Below are positions 52,891 through 61,743 of a stretch of 64,000 bases of DNA, one piece after another; positions within the stretch are counted from its first letter, which is position 1; every line of letters begins with the position of its first letter. The notes under the pieces are model-generated. The model ran no database searches, had not been told where the DNA came from, and worked only from the letters and a program-made list of their open reading frames with translations. Both the position numbers and the translations under genes were made by a program. Origin of the DNA: Paenibacillus sp. 32352 (GTDB taxonomy: Bacteria > Bacillota > Bacilli > Paenibacillales > NBRC-103111); assembly GCF_002042965.1 (NCBI RefSeq), contig NZ_MZNT01000014.1:181601-245600 (forward strand), written 5' to 3'.

Positions 52891-54339
52891 TTACTTTTGT
52901 ACCCGAATCCATCCGTCCCCCAGCCAGGTTCGAATCATTAGCCAATCCTTCCAACGCTCCAGAGCTTGCACTTCCTGCGGATTCAATTCGCCAAGCACTG
53001 CAGCATTGTCTTGACCAGGGTATTTGTACACGGTAGCCGGACTATTTAAGTGTATACGCTCTTCCGTTTTCTCGCTAGCTCCTTTAATAATAGGGGTCTG
53101 GTTCAAATGAATCCATTTCGGACCCATCCAGGTAGGGACACGGTACCAATCCCCAAGGCGTGCATCCGCCTTCACTTTCGCCTTGCCCAGCTCTCCGCCA
53201 ACCGGAAACGACTCATTAGGACGATTATAGAGCTGTGCCGGTTCCAGCAGCTGCAGGTTTTCGTCGATCGTTTCTATCGGATAGCGCTCCCGCCACAGCT
53301 TGTATCCCTCGTAGGCCAGATACAGCCCGATTTCCTGATTTTCGTTCCAAATATCGGTGAAGGTCCAAAGCGGCAGCTCGGTCTCTTCCTGGTAAGGGCC
53401 CAGCTCGGCCGTAAAGCCGGGACGTCCGAACTGCGCAATAAACCAATCGGTGAAGCCTCCGCCGGAAGGGTCCTTGACCGGCTTGACCTGACTGTAGCCC
53501 GTCATAGCGCTTATGCTATCCGCCATCTTCTTGTCCCGGGCCATGTGCTCAGGCAGCGTGTTGAAGTACCAATACAGCACTTCGCCAGAGGTGTGATAGG
53601 AGAGAGCAATTTCCGGATCAATCTGGTATGTAAAATGAATCATGCTCGTCGCTTCCGCCGTTTCCGCGGGCTCAGAGCCTTTATAATTTTTGAACATCGG
53701 ATAGTTAGGAGAATTGACAATACCGGTCCACATCGCAGGATACTGTCGATTAATGTCGATTCCGCTTGCGTTGGCCTTCCAGCGTTTGAAGTTATCGCTG
53801 CCGCCGTTCATGCTGAGCAGATAGTCATGATAATATTCGGGAAAAGCACCCAGCCCTTTCTGCTGGAGGGTGACGCCGTCCGGATTGACCATCGGAACGA
53901 ACCAGATCGAGCAGTGATCCAGCAATTCGCGGACCACATACTGATTGTACTTCATATTATTCTCGTAGGCGTAAGCGTAGCGGTCAATCATATAAAGGAT
54001 GAGGTTGGTGCCCATCCATTCCCTGGCGTGCTGAGACCCGTCAATCAGGACGGAAGCCTCTCCCTTCCCTAATTTAACCGCCTTAATGTCGCGCCCAAAA
54101 TTAGTCGTCCCTATCGATCTGACTTCGATTAATCCGGGATAAGCGGCTGCCAGCTTGTCGATCTGCTCGGACATTAATTCGTATGTGTACTCCTGATAAG
54201 GGTACACTATTTCTTTGTTCGCCGGGGGCGAATCTGAAGCCGCAGCTGCAGCACCACCTATGCCGCCCAACATAAGGCTGATCCCCAGTACGGCTGCTGC
54301 CATTTTACGCATGGTGCCTGACTTTCTCTCTGTCTTCAA
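52891..54339 (-). CDS. Secreted M14 zinc carboxypeptidase with C-terminal SH3-like pair
   Basis: A 482-residue exported metallopeptidase. The signal peptide runs to about residue 34. The M14 domain has zinc ligands His104 and Glu107 (SQHAREW) and His249 (SYHTSG), substrate residues in DINRQY, and the catalytic Glu312 (FTAELGPY). M14 enzymes of this type cleave wall peptides such as gamma-D-Glu-diaminopimelate, or act as general carboxypeptidases. C-terminal repeats (about 393-482; WYRVPTWMGPKWIHL, WLMIRTWLGDGWIRV) match those of the downstream amidase. The likely start is TTG at 54339 behind AGGAGAG; an ATG nine codons later is the alternative. Confidence 0.88.
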   Translation of the reverse strand: MKTERKSGTMRKMAAAVLGISLMLGGIGGAAAAASDSPPANKEIVYPYQEYTYELMSEQIDKLAAAYPGLIEVRSIGTTNFGRDIKAVKLGKGEASVLIDGSQHAREWMGTNLILYMIDRYAYAYENNMKYNQYVVRELLDHCSIWFVPMVNPDGVTLQQKGLGAFPEYYHDYLLSMNGGSDNFKRWKANASGIDINRQYPAMWTGIVNSPNYPMFKNYKGSEPAETAEATSMIHFTYQIDPEIALSYHTSGEVLYWYFNTLPEHMARDKKMADSISAMTGYSQVKPVKDPSGGGFTDWFIAQFGRPGFTAELGPYQEETELPLWTFTDIWNENQEIGLYLAYEGYKLWRERYPIETIDENLQLLEPAQLYNRPNESFPVGGELGKAKVKADARLGDWYRVPTWMGPKWIHLNQTPIIKGASEKTEERIHLNSPATVYKYPGQDNAAVLGELNPQEVQALERWKDWLMIRTWLGDGWIRVQK

Positions 54340-54549
54340 GCCTTCTCTCTCCTATTATCATCGACGTATGGTCTGTATTCCGTGGGAGGAATTCCCTGAT
54401 CAGCAGATTCATTTTAATAGATTCATAGCGGAATTACTATAATCTGGTCGATTTTTGTCATTTGATGATTATCGTAGAGAGAAAGAGAGGGAGGGAATAC
54501 GAAACGAAATAGCACCGGCCAACGTTAGTTGAAAGCCAAGACAGCATTG

Positions 54550-55725
54550 TCAAAATAAACGTCTGCTGTGTGCGGTCGATGCCTTAGTTCTATTTTTACT
54601 TAAGGAGAAGATGGCTGACAGGGTAGCCAAGATAACAATCAGTCCGCCAACCCAAGTGTTCATTGTTACAGAATAATAGTTTAAAATCAGTCCCCCAACG
54701 ATAGAGCCTGCTGCAACTCCAATATGTAAAGACGATGTATTAAAGCTTAGCTGGATATCCGAAGATTCCGGAGCTGTCTGTATTAGGTAGCTTTGAATGG
54801 CGGGACTTGGCGCCATATTAAATGCACACCAGACGATGACGACGATGAGTAACGGAAAGATTGAACCCGTAGAATAAGGCAATAAGAATATCGCTAGCGC
54901 ATGCAGCAGGAGAGTGATGATCATTGTCTTGCCGTTGCCAAGTTTATCGGAGGACCAACCTCCAATCCATCCTCCTGCTATCCCTGCTAATCCATATACA
55001 AGCAGGACAAGACTGATCATGTTTGTTGACAGCCCCATCGTCTCGTTCAAAAAAGGTGTAATGTAAGCATAGATTGTGAATTGGCCAGTCATCTGTAAGA
55101 TCGAGATCAAATGAGCGGATAAGATTTTAGAATCCTTAAGCGTTCTAAGCTGATCTCGCAACGGGACTCCTGGACGCGGAGCAACCTGTGGAAGATATCG
55201 ATTGACTGCCCAGGCCACGATTAAGGTAAGAGCCCCGACCAAAGCAAAAGTTGAGCGCCACCCCCAGATATCACCGATGAGTGTGCCAAGAGGGACGCCG
55301 ATGACAAGGGATGCGCTTATCCCCATAAAAATAACACCGATCGCGCGGCCTCTTAATTCGGGTGCAACGATGCTTGAAGCCATAACGATAGAAAGAACAA
55401 CAACAATCGAGCAGCTTGCTGCAAGTATAATTCTCGAAATAAGAAGAATTGTAAAGTTAGGGCTAACTATCGATATCATATTTCCTGCGAAAAAGACAAG
55501 CATGGCAGCAGTCAATAATTTTCTGCGCTCAACTTTAGAGGTAAGGTTGATGAGTAATGGTGAGCCAAAAGCGAATACGAGTGAATAGACAGTAATCAAT
55601 TGGCCTGCGGTACCTGCAGAGACATTCAGATCTTGGGCGATCATATCAATGATTCCAGCAATGACGAGCTCGACTGTACCTACTACGAACGAGGCAATGG
55701 CCAAAATCCATATTCTTTTATCCAT
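54550..55725 (-). CDS. MFS drug-efflux-type transporter, paralog of 50028
   Basis: A 391-residue 12-helix DHA1 transporter. Its N-terminus (FVVGTVELVIAGIIDMIAQ, AGQLITVYSLVFAFGSPLL, KVERRKLL) is clearly related to the MFS 4 kb away. Base composition looks A+T-richer than in the flanking genes. The AraC gene starting at 55921 is divergent and probably controls it. The ATG at 55725 follows AAAGGAGAT. Substrate unknown. No clear terminator is seen before the M14 gene region. Confidence 0.88.
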   Translation of the reverse strand: MDKRIWILAIASFVVGTVELVIAGIIDMIAQDLNVSAGTAGQLITVYSLVFAFGSPLLINLTSKVERRKLLTAAMLVFFAGNMISIVSPNFTILLISRIILAASCSIVVVLSIVMASSIVAPELRGRAIGVIFMGISASLVIGVPLGTLIGDIWGWRSTFALVGALTLIVAWAVNRYLPQVAPRPGVPLRDQLRTLKDSKILSAHLISILQMTGQFTIYAYITPFLNETMGLSTNMISLVLLVYGLAGIAGGWIGGWSSDKLGNGKTMIITLLLHALAIFLLPYSTGSIFPLLIVVIVWCAFNMAPSPAIQSYLIQTAPESSDIQLSFNTSSLHIGVAAGSIVGGLILNYYSVTMNTWVGGLIVILATLSAIFSLSKNRTKASTAHSRRLF

Positions 55726-55854
55726 TTTAATCTCCTTTAATACCTCTTTAGTCGTTTCTAGTGCTATCCCCTAGGTTGCTTTCATTTTTACACAGATTCC
55801 TTTCATTCTCGTAGACTATTTGAAGCACATTATTGCCTAATCCTATCAATAGCA

Positions 55855-55884
55855 TTGAGTTATTAGGAAAGTTGGAGTTATGAT
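55855..55884 (+). promoter_or_regulatory. SigmaA-like promoter of the AraC gene
   Basis: TTGAGT at 55855-55860 and TATGAT at 55879-55884, spacer 18 bases, 36 bases ahead of the ATG at 55921. The other strand of this 195-base divergent gap drives the MFS gene. Confidence 0.5.
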
Positions 55885-55920
55885 AAAAAAACAAAAAATG
55901 CTTGAAGGATGTGAGAGCAG

Positions 55921-56820
55921 ATGGAAAAACGTGCCGAATTGTCCAATCTTATTGAAAAATTCACAGCGCAAGACGGGGTGCATTCAACGATTATTTCCTC
56001 GCTAGAATTGATTCGCAGTTCTACAACTACATTGCCCGTACTCAGGGTTCATGAGCCGGCGCTTTGTATTGTCACGCAGGGTTCAAAGGTCGTTATGCTC
56101 GAACAAGAACGTTACTCTTATGGACCTTCCAATTATTTAGTTGTATCAGTCGACTTGCCGATCTCTGCTCAAATTACAGAAGCCTCTCTTGAAAATCCGT
56201 ATTTGTGCATACGTCTTAAGCTGGAGCCCATGCAAATCTTTGATATTTTAAAAGAGTCATCTTCCGAATCAATGAAAAAGAGGGAAATGCGAAGAGGCAT
56301 ATTCGTTACGGAAACGAACCAATCCATAATAGATGCTGTAATAAGACTCGTCCATCTGCTAGAAACACCGGAAGATGTCCCAATTCTTGGGCCGTTGATC
56401 ATTCGGGAAATCTACTATAGGGTTCTGAAGGGTGAGCAAGGGGATTATCTCAGACAGATTGCACTGGATGGAAGCAACATGCAGCGTATCGTTAGAGTAA
56501 TTAATCAGATCAAAAACAATTATGCTGCCCCTCTTCATATCGAAGAGTTAGCGCATTCCATTCATATGAGTCCTGCGTCGCTATTTCGCCATTTCAAAGA
56601 AGTGGCCGCAATGAGTCCTCTGCAATATCAAAAAAAGATCCGGCTTCTGGAGGCAAGGCGTCTTTTATTATCAGAAGCGATAGATGCAGCTGAGGCAGGA
56701 TTTAGAGTTGGCTATGAAAGCCCTTCTCAGTTTAGCCGTGAATATAAAAGAATGTTTGGAATGCCTCCCGTCAGCGATATCAAACAATTGCAGCAATCAT
56801 ATGGTCCTCTATCTACTTAA
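55921..56820 (+). CDS. AraC family regulator with N-terminal cupin domain
   Basis: A 299-residue cytoplasmic regulator of the AraC_N type. The N-terminal half (about 10-165) includes LPVLRVHEPALCIVTQGSKVVML and YGPSNYLVVSVDLP, the signature of that cupin-like domain. The C-terminal pair of helix-turn-helices (about 195-290) includes IEELAHSIHMSPASLFRHFKEVA and AEAGFRVGYESPSQFSREYKRMFG. It is divergent from an MFS pump and probably activates it in response to a small molecule. The gene is about 43 percent G+C at its start, lower than neighbours. Confidence 0.9.
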   Translation: MEKRAELSNLIEKFTAQDGVHSTIISSLELIRSSTTTLPVLRVHEPALCIVTQGSKVVMLEQERYSYGPSNYLVVSVDLPISAQITEASLENPYLCIRLKLEPMQIFDILKESSSESMKKREMRRGIFVTETNQSIIDAVIRLVHLLETPEDVPILGPLIIREIYYRVLKGEQGDYLRQIALDGSNMQRIVRVINQIKNNYAAPLHIEELAHSIHMSPASLFRHFKEVAAMSPLQYQKKIRLLEARRLLLSEAIDAAEAGFRVGYESPSQFSREYKRMFGMPPVSDIKQLQQSYGPLST

Positions 56821-56907
56821 TTAAACCTTCGCAACTCCAAAATTCTGATGAACGGCAAAGCGCTCTTCGTACCTATTACAATAACCACAGATATCAATGG
56901 GAACGCA

Positions 56908-56945
56908 AAAAAGATGACTCCTGTGCAGTAAAGGAATCATCTTTT
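56908..56945. terminator. Bidirectional terminator between AraC and PLP-enzyme genes
   Basis: AAAAGATGA-TCC pairs with GGA-TCATCTTTT across an 11-base loop. Confidence 0.8.
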
Positions 56946-56985
56946 GTCAACCCGCCTAAACTTCAAGTCCTTTTTATAAATGTCC

Positions 56986-58188
56986 CTATCTCCCGCCCAA
57001 TCCCTGACTCGCCTGCTCGATATCCTCAATAAGCACCTGCGGATGCTCCAGACCGATATACAGCCGAACGATCGAGCCTTGGACAGACCCGCGGCCCGGA
57101 ACGGATCGCCCTACGGTAACCAGGCTCTCGTACCCGCCCCAGCTGACGCCGATCCGGAAATAGGCAAGCCTCCCGGCCCAAGCCTTCATTTCTTCCGGCG
57201 GCAGGGCGGTCTCGAAGGAGAACAGGCTGCTGAAGCCGCGCATCTGCCTCTTCGCCAGCTCGTGCTGCGGGTGTGACGTGAGTCCCGGGTGGTTGACCTT
57301 CCTCACGAAGGGCAGCTGTTCAAGATGCCGTGCTACCGCGATCCCATTCTGCTCCAGCTTCTCCATACGCAGAGGCAGCGTCCGCAAGCCCCGCATGGTC
57401 AAGGACGCCGAATGAGGCGTCATGATGCCTCCGAGCAGCAGATATTCGCTGCGATTGATCCGACGGAGCATGGCCTCGCTCCCGATCAGCACGCCGCCGA
57501 TAATATCGCTGTGACCGCCGATATATTTGCTGATGGAATGCAGGACGAGGTCGATGCCGAATTCGAACGGATTTTGAAAGCATGGCGTCGCCCATGTATT
57601 ATCGATGATCGTGACCGCTCCAATGCTGCGAGCAAGCTCTGCACAAGCGCGCAGGTCCTGGAGCCGGAACGTCTGCGTCGTCGGGCTCTCCAAATACATC
57701 ACCCGCGTATTGGACCGAACCGCAGCATGAAATGCCTCTATAGACGTCCCGTCGACGAAGGTCGTCTCTACGCCATACTGCGTAAGAAATACGCTCAGCA
57801 GCTCGCGTGTTGGCCCATAGGCTTGGTCTACGCAGAGGACATGGTCGCCGGACCGGACCTGGGACAGGATCGCCGTCGAAATTGCCGCCATTCCCGATGC
57901 AAAACAGCGGGCCTTCTCTCCGCCCTGTAGAGCGGCCAAACGCCTCTCCAGCTGCTGCACGGTCGGATTATGACCTCGTGAATAAACAGGGATGTCGTCA
58001 TCCCCTGCCATGGCCTGATCGAATTCCTCATAAGTGGGGAAGGTGAACAGGCTGTTCTGGTAAATGGGCATGACAACCGCACCCTGATGCTTCTCGTCAT
58101 GCGGATCATGAGCAACAAGCGTGCTCGGATCGATAATACCGCGGGGTCCGTTACTCCCGTTATCCGTTCTTCCTTGCTTAGAGTCCAA
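56986..58188 (-). CDS. Cys/Met metabolism PLP enzyme (gamma/beta-lyase or synthase-like)
   Basis: A 400-residue fold-type-I PLP enzyme of the trans-sulfuration family. The PLP lysine is Lys221 in HSISKYIGGHSD, with Asp196 in TIIDNTWATP. YSRGHNPTVQQLERRLAALQG and SGMAAISTAIL are family blocks. Reaction could be cystathionine gamma-lyase, beta-lyase, or a thiol synthase; the sequence does not decide. The start is TTG at 58188 behind AAGGGAG. It follows the last permease of a sugar-type ABC importer by 37 bases in one transcript, which is unusual for this family. Confidence 0.9.
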   Translation of the reverse strand: MDSKQGRTDNGSNGPRGIIDPSTLVAHDPHDEKHQGAVVMPIYQNSLFTFPTYEEFDQAMAGDDDIPVYSRGHNPTVQQLERRLAALQGGEKARCFASGMAAISTAILSQVRSGDHVLCVDQAYGPTRELLSVFLTQYGVETTFVDGTSIEAFHAAVRSNTRVMYLESPTTQTFRLQDLRACAELARSIGAVTIIDNTWATPCFQNPFEFGIDLVLHSISKYIGGHSDIIGGVLIGSEAMLRRINRSEYLLLGGIMTPHSASLTMRGLRTLPLRMEKLEQNGIAVARHLEQLPFVRKVNHPGLTSHPQHELAKRQMRGFSSLFSFETALPPEEMKAWAGRLAYFRIGVSWGGYESLVTVGRSVPGRGSVQGSIVRLYIGLEHPQVLIEDIEQASQGLGGR

Positions 58189-58225
58189 TGGGAATTCTCC
58201 CTTCAGATAGTTTTCACCGCTGTGG

Positions 58226-59062
58226 CTAACCCTTCACCGCTCCCTGCGTCAACCCTTCGACGATAAAGCGCTGGCATATCGCGAACAGAATGACCGTCGG
58301 GATGACGGACAGCACCGTTGCTGCCGACATGGAGCCCCAGTCGATATCGAACTTGGTAATGAACGAATTCATTGCGACAGGCAGCGTCTTGGAGTTTTCC
58401 TTATCAATAAACATTATGGCCATGAACAGCTCGTTCCAGTTCTGCACGAAGGCAAAAATAAACGTAGCCGATATCCCCGGCATCATAATCGGAACGATCA
58501 CGCGGAACAGCGCGCTCATTCGCGAGCAGCCGTCCACCATAGCCGCCTCTTCCAGGCTTGCCGGAATGCGCTGAAAAAAGCCCCTCAGCATAATCGTACA
58601 GAACGGGACGAGCCCGACCGTATACATGAGAATCAAAGCGCCCTGCTTGTTCAACAGCCCCATCCGCGACATCATCCAATACAAGGTGCTGAAGCCGATA
58701 AACAACGGCACCATTTGCGTCACGAAAAAAGCCAGCATCAGCTGCCGGCTTCCCCGGAAGGTAAACCGGGCCAGAACATAGCCGCTCAAAATCGTCACTA
58801 TCAATACGATAGCCGCCGAAGTAAGAGAAATGGCAAGACTGTTGCCGATATAGATGTGGAATTTGGATATTTTGAAGATTTGCACATAATTTTCGAAGGA
58901 AATTTGCCTTGGCCAGTACTGAAGCGGCAGCGTAAATATCTCGTTCCTGGGCTTCAGCGACGTAATGACCATCCAATATAACGGAAACACCATAAACACT
59001 AGATAGACGGCAAGAACGATGGTTTTTCCTATTTTTCCGGGTAATGACAATCGTTTGTTCAT
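58226..59062 (-). CDS. Carbohydrate ABC transporter permease (MalG-like)
   Basis: A 278-residue permease with six helices. The EAA loop is EEAAMVDGCSRMSALFRVIVP (in two parts), and the C-terminus reads RFIVEGLTQGAVKG, typical of CUT1 MalG proteins. Its ATG is at the stop of the upstream permease gene (TAATG). It forms a heterodimer with that protein. No ATPase gene is present; a shared MsmX-type ATPase is expected. Confidence 0.9.
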   Translation of the reverse strand: MNKRLSLPGKIGKTIVLAVYLVFMVFPLYWMVITSLKPRNEIFTLPLQYWPRQISFENYVQIFKISKFHIYIGNSLAISLTSAAIVLIVTILSGYVLARFTFRGSRQLMLAFFVTQMVPLFIGFSTLYWMMSRMGLLNKQGALILMYTVGLVPFCTIMLRGFFQRIPASLEEAAMVDGCSRMSALFRVIVPIMMPGISATFIFAFVQNWNELFMAIMFIDKENSKTLPVAMNSFITKFDIDWGSMSAATVLSVIPTVILFAICQRFIVEGLTQGAVKG

Positions 59063-59994
59063 TAGAAATCACCCGCTTTTTCCGCTTTCGTCGCGAACAA
59101 ATAAAAGGTCGTAAACAACACCAGAATGGCGATACAAAGGATGCCTATGGCGCTTGCTTGTCCGTAGTCTCCCGAGAAGACGATTTTATCCAGCATGTAC
59201 GTCGTCAAAATATGAGTGGAGCCCGCCGGGCCGCCGTTGGTCATCCCGTAGATCAGGTCGGGGAAATTGAAAATCCATATGACGCGCAGCGCTGTCGTGG
59301 AAATAATCGTAGGCATAATATACGGAATCGTGACCTGGAACAGCTGGTGGATGCCGCTCGCCCCATCCATCTCCGCCGCTTCGTACAGCTCGGACGGCAC
59401 GGATTGCAATGCTGCCAGCAGCATAATGGCGAAGAACGCCACCCCGTACCAAATGTTCGCTACGATAACGGAGAACATCGCCCATTTCGGGTCGGACAGA
59501 AATCCGATCCGCTCTGTAATCAATCCAAGCTTCAGCAAAAGGTCGTTAATGACGCCGATCTGTCCGTTAAACAGCCACCGCCATATAATGCCGATCAAGA
59601 AGCCGGATAACGCCCAGGAATAAAAAACAAACCCTTGATAAACTCCGCGTCCCGGAAAGCTTCTGCGCATCAACAGCGCCAGCATGAAGCCGATCAGAAA
59701 CTGCAGGATAAGCGATATAACAACCCATAAAGCGGTATTTTTCAGGATGGTTTTGAACTGGGCATTACTCAGCACGGTTTCAAAATTTTTGAACCCGACA
59801 TAATGGACATCCGTCAGGTTGAAGAGCGAATAATTTTGAAAGGCTACGCTGATGCCCTTCAGGATAGGAAAGTAGGTGAAGCCGAAGACGAGGAGCAAGG
59901 CGGGAAGCAGGCATAAGAAAATAAAGGTCTGCGTACGGTTCAGCCGAAACGGTCTGCCTCCCTCCCGTAACGGCTGCGCAATGCGTTGTTTCAT
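59062..59994 (-). CDS. Carbohydrate ABC transporter permease (MalF-like)
   Basis: A 310-residue permease with six helices. The EAA loop EAAEMDGASGIHQLFQVTIP and WALSGFLIGIIWRWLFNGQIG are CUT1 features. The ATG follows GGGAGGGACC. It lies 66 bases after the binding-protein gene and one base-overlap before the partner permease. Confidence 0.9.
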   Translation of the reverse strand: MKQRIAQPLREGGRPFRLNRTQTFIFLCLLPALLLVFGFTYFPILKGISVAFQNYSLFNLTDVHYVGFKNFETVLSNAQFKTILKNTALWVVISLILQFLIGFMLALLMRRSFPGRGVYQGFVFYSWALSGFLIGIIWRWLFNGQIGVINDLLLKLGLITERIGFLSDPKWAMFSVIVANIWYGVAFFAIMLLAALQSVPSELYEAAEMDGASGIHQLFQVTIPYIMPTIISTTALRVIWIFNFPDLIYGMTNGGPAGSTHILTTYMLDKIVFSGDYGQASAIGILCIAILVLFTTFYLFATKAEKAGDF

Positions 59995-60060
59995 CCGAGG
60001 TCCCTCCCATGATAGAGGTGACGGGCAGCACGAGGTCTGCCCGCCGGTGGATCATGCGTC

Positions 60061-61383
60061 TTATTTCCCCTGCTTCTTCTCGTTAATCCAGTAAGCGTCC
60101 CATTTTTTCAGAGCGTCATCGATCGACATCTGTCCGAGCAGGACCGCCTGCGCGTCCTGCTGGACGATTTTACGCCATTCGCCGAAGCCCTTGTAATCCG
60201 TCTCCGGCTTGTATGGGATGTAGTGGGCGGTATCGTTCGCCATATCGATATAAGGCTTGTAGGCGCCTTCCTTGAAATATTTATCGACGGAGGCGCTGTT
60301 ATGAATCGGGATAACCCCCGCGACCTTAGTGAAGACAGCGTTTTGCTCCGGACTGGAGATGAATTCGATGAGCTTCCACGCTTCCTTAGGATGCTTGGAA
60401 TAAGAGGTGACACCCCAGCCTGCGGCCCCTACCTTGTAGTGGGATGCTCCGGTCGGACCTGTCGGCATCGGTGCGGTTGCCCATGTGCCTTCCTTCAGCT
60501 TTTGCTTCACCGGATCAATCGTGTCCGGGTCCTGAATCAGCATCGCGGTAGCTCCGGACACAAAGCCCTGCACCTGCTCGGCAAACGCCCAGTTGACGGA
60601 ATCCTTCGGCGAGCCTTCCTTGTACAGGCTCACGTACAGCTGCATCCCCTGCTTGGCCTCCGGCGTGCTGAATATGGTGGCCCCGCTCTTCAGGAACATC
60701 GCATCATCCGTATTGACGTTCTTTCCGTTGTAATCGCGCAGCAGATCAACAATATAGCCGTCCGCGCCGGACCCTCCACGGAACGAATAGCCGAAGCGAT
60801 TGTTCGCCGGATCGGTCAACGCCTTGGCCGCTTTATTCAAGTCGTCCCACGTTTTCGGGGGGGTCAGACCCTTTTGATCAAACCAGTCTTTTCGGTAAAA
60901 CAGCATTTTTTGATATAGTCCATAGGGTATGTAATAGGGCTTCTGGTCAATGTAGTTTGCCATGGCTAGTGAGTTGGCGTTGAGGTCTTTGTAGCTGCTC
61001 CAAGAGGAGGTATAAGAGGTTAAATCGGCAATCCATTTGTTGGTGACGAACTGCTTCACGGTGACGTCCCGTACTTCCAGTACGTCGAGATCTTCTTTGG
61101 CGGCAAGCATCGTGGAGATTTTGTTATCTGCGCTTTCTAGTGGAGGTGAGATGAGTTCGACCTTGATGTTGGGGTTTGCAGATTCGAAGCTGGCGATCAT
61201 TTTCTTGATGACATCCGTTCGAGCCGGACTGGTCAAGCTTTCAATCATCTTCAATGTGACGGTTCCGGAGCCTCCGCCCCCATCCGTCGATCCCTTCGTT
61301 TCGCCGCTGGAGCACCCGCTTAGGGCCCCGGCCGCCAATACTGGAATCAGTGAAACGGCTAACCATCGTTTTGTCCCCTTCAC
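60061..61383 (-). CDS. Family 1 extracellular solute-binding lipoprotein
   Basis: A binding lipoprotein of about 440 residues. The signal peptide ends in ALSGC (Cys24). Family-1 features include NPNIKVELISPPLE, PYYIPYGLYQKMLFYRKDWFDQKGLTPPKTWDDL (in blocks), and SKHPKEAWKLIEFI. I chose the GTG at 61383, 9 bases after GGAGG; a TTG three codons upstream is too close to that site. First gene of the importer operon, preceded by a promoter-operator at 61575-61650. The ligand is unknown; the co-transcribed PLP enzyme hints at a sulfur- or amino-acid-bearing compound. Confidence 0.9.
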   Translation of the reverse strand: MKGTKRWLAVSLIPVLAAGALSGCSSGETKGSTDGGGGSGTVTLKMIESLTSPARTDVIKKMIASFESANPNIKVELISPPLESADNKISTMLAAKEDLDVLEVRDVTVKQFVTNKWIADLTSYTSSWSSYKDLNANSLAMANYIDQKPYYIPYGLYQKMLFYRKDWFDQKGLTPPKTWDDLNKAAKALTDPANNRFGYSFRGGSGADGYIVDLLRDYNGKNVNTDDAMFLKSGATIFSTPEAKQGMQLYVSLYKEGSPKDSVNWAFAEQVQGFVSGATAMLIQDPDTIDPVKQKLKEGTWATAPMPTGPTGASHYKVGAAGWGVTSYSKHPKEAWKLIEFISSPEQNAVFTKVAGVIPIHNSASVDKYFKEGAYKPYIDMANDTAHYIPYKPETDYKGFGEWRKIVQQDAQAVLLGQMSIDDALKKWDAYWINEKKQGK

Positions 61384-61743
61384 AACAACCAACCTCCACT
61401 GGTTTATTTGCTTTTGCTATACAAGACTTGAGTCTAATATAGTCCCCCGCTGAATTGTTACGGAAGCACTTTCCCATGAGATGACCTGTATACCTGTCAG
61501 ATAGCAAGCTTGCAGCTCGTTACCTCAGGCTTCAGAGATGTTGAGGTTTCCAAATGATCATATTCCAGTCTCCATTAACCTATCCACCTGTATGATAGGT
61601 TAAGGACAGCTAATTAACCAAATCATAATATGGGGGTGGGACGAAGTCAATAGCATTTTGTTATGTTTCCTAACTCGTTTTTATGCATTGGAAGCGATTT
61701 ATCGAATTATGCAGAATAATGATGTAACTTAAGATAACATGTA
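61384..61743. other. Regulatory gap between the GntR gene and the importer operon
   Basis: A 360-base gap with no gene. It holds the sigmaA-like promoter and inverted repeat described separately, and an ACCTGTATACCTGT stretch at 61484-61497 whose GTATAC core may be a second regulator site. Confidence 0.5.
61575..61650 (-). promoter_or_regulatory. Promoter and operator of the ABC importer operon
   Basis: On the minus strand TTGACT (61650-61645) and TATGAT (61627-61622) are separated by 17 bases. Just downstream lies a perfect inverted repeat, TTAACCTATC (61575-61584) and GATAGGTTAA (61594-61603), with a 9-base spacer. This position overlaps the expected start of transcription, as for a repressor. 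The FadR-type GntR encoded immediately upstream is the obvious candidate. Confidence 0.62.

Noticed and set aside
53050..54072. 340-codon plus-strand frame opposite the M14 peptidase gene
   Set aside because: The minus strand encodes a complete signal peptide, zinc motif and C-terminal repeats. The plus-strand product has no family features.
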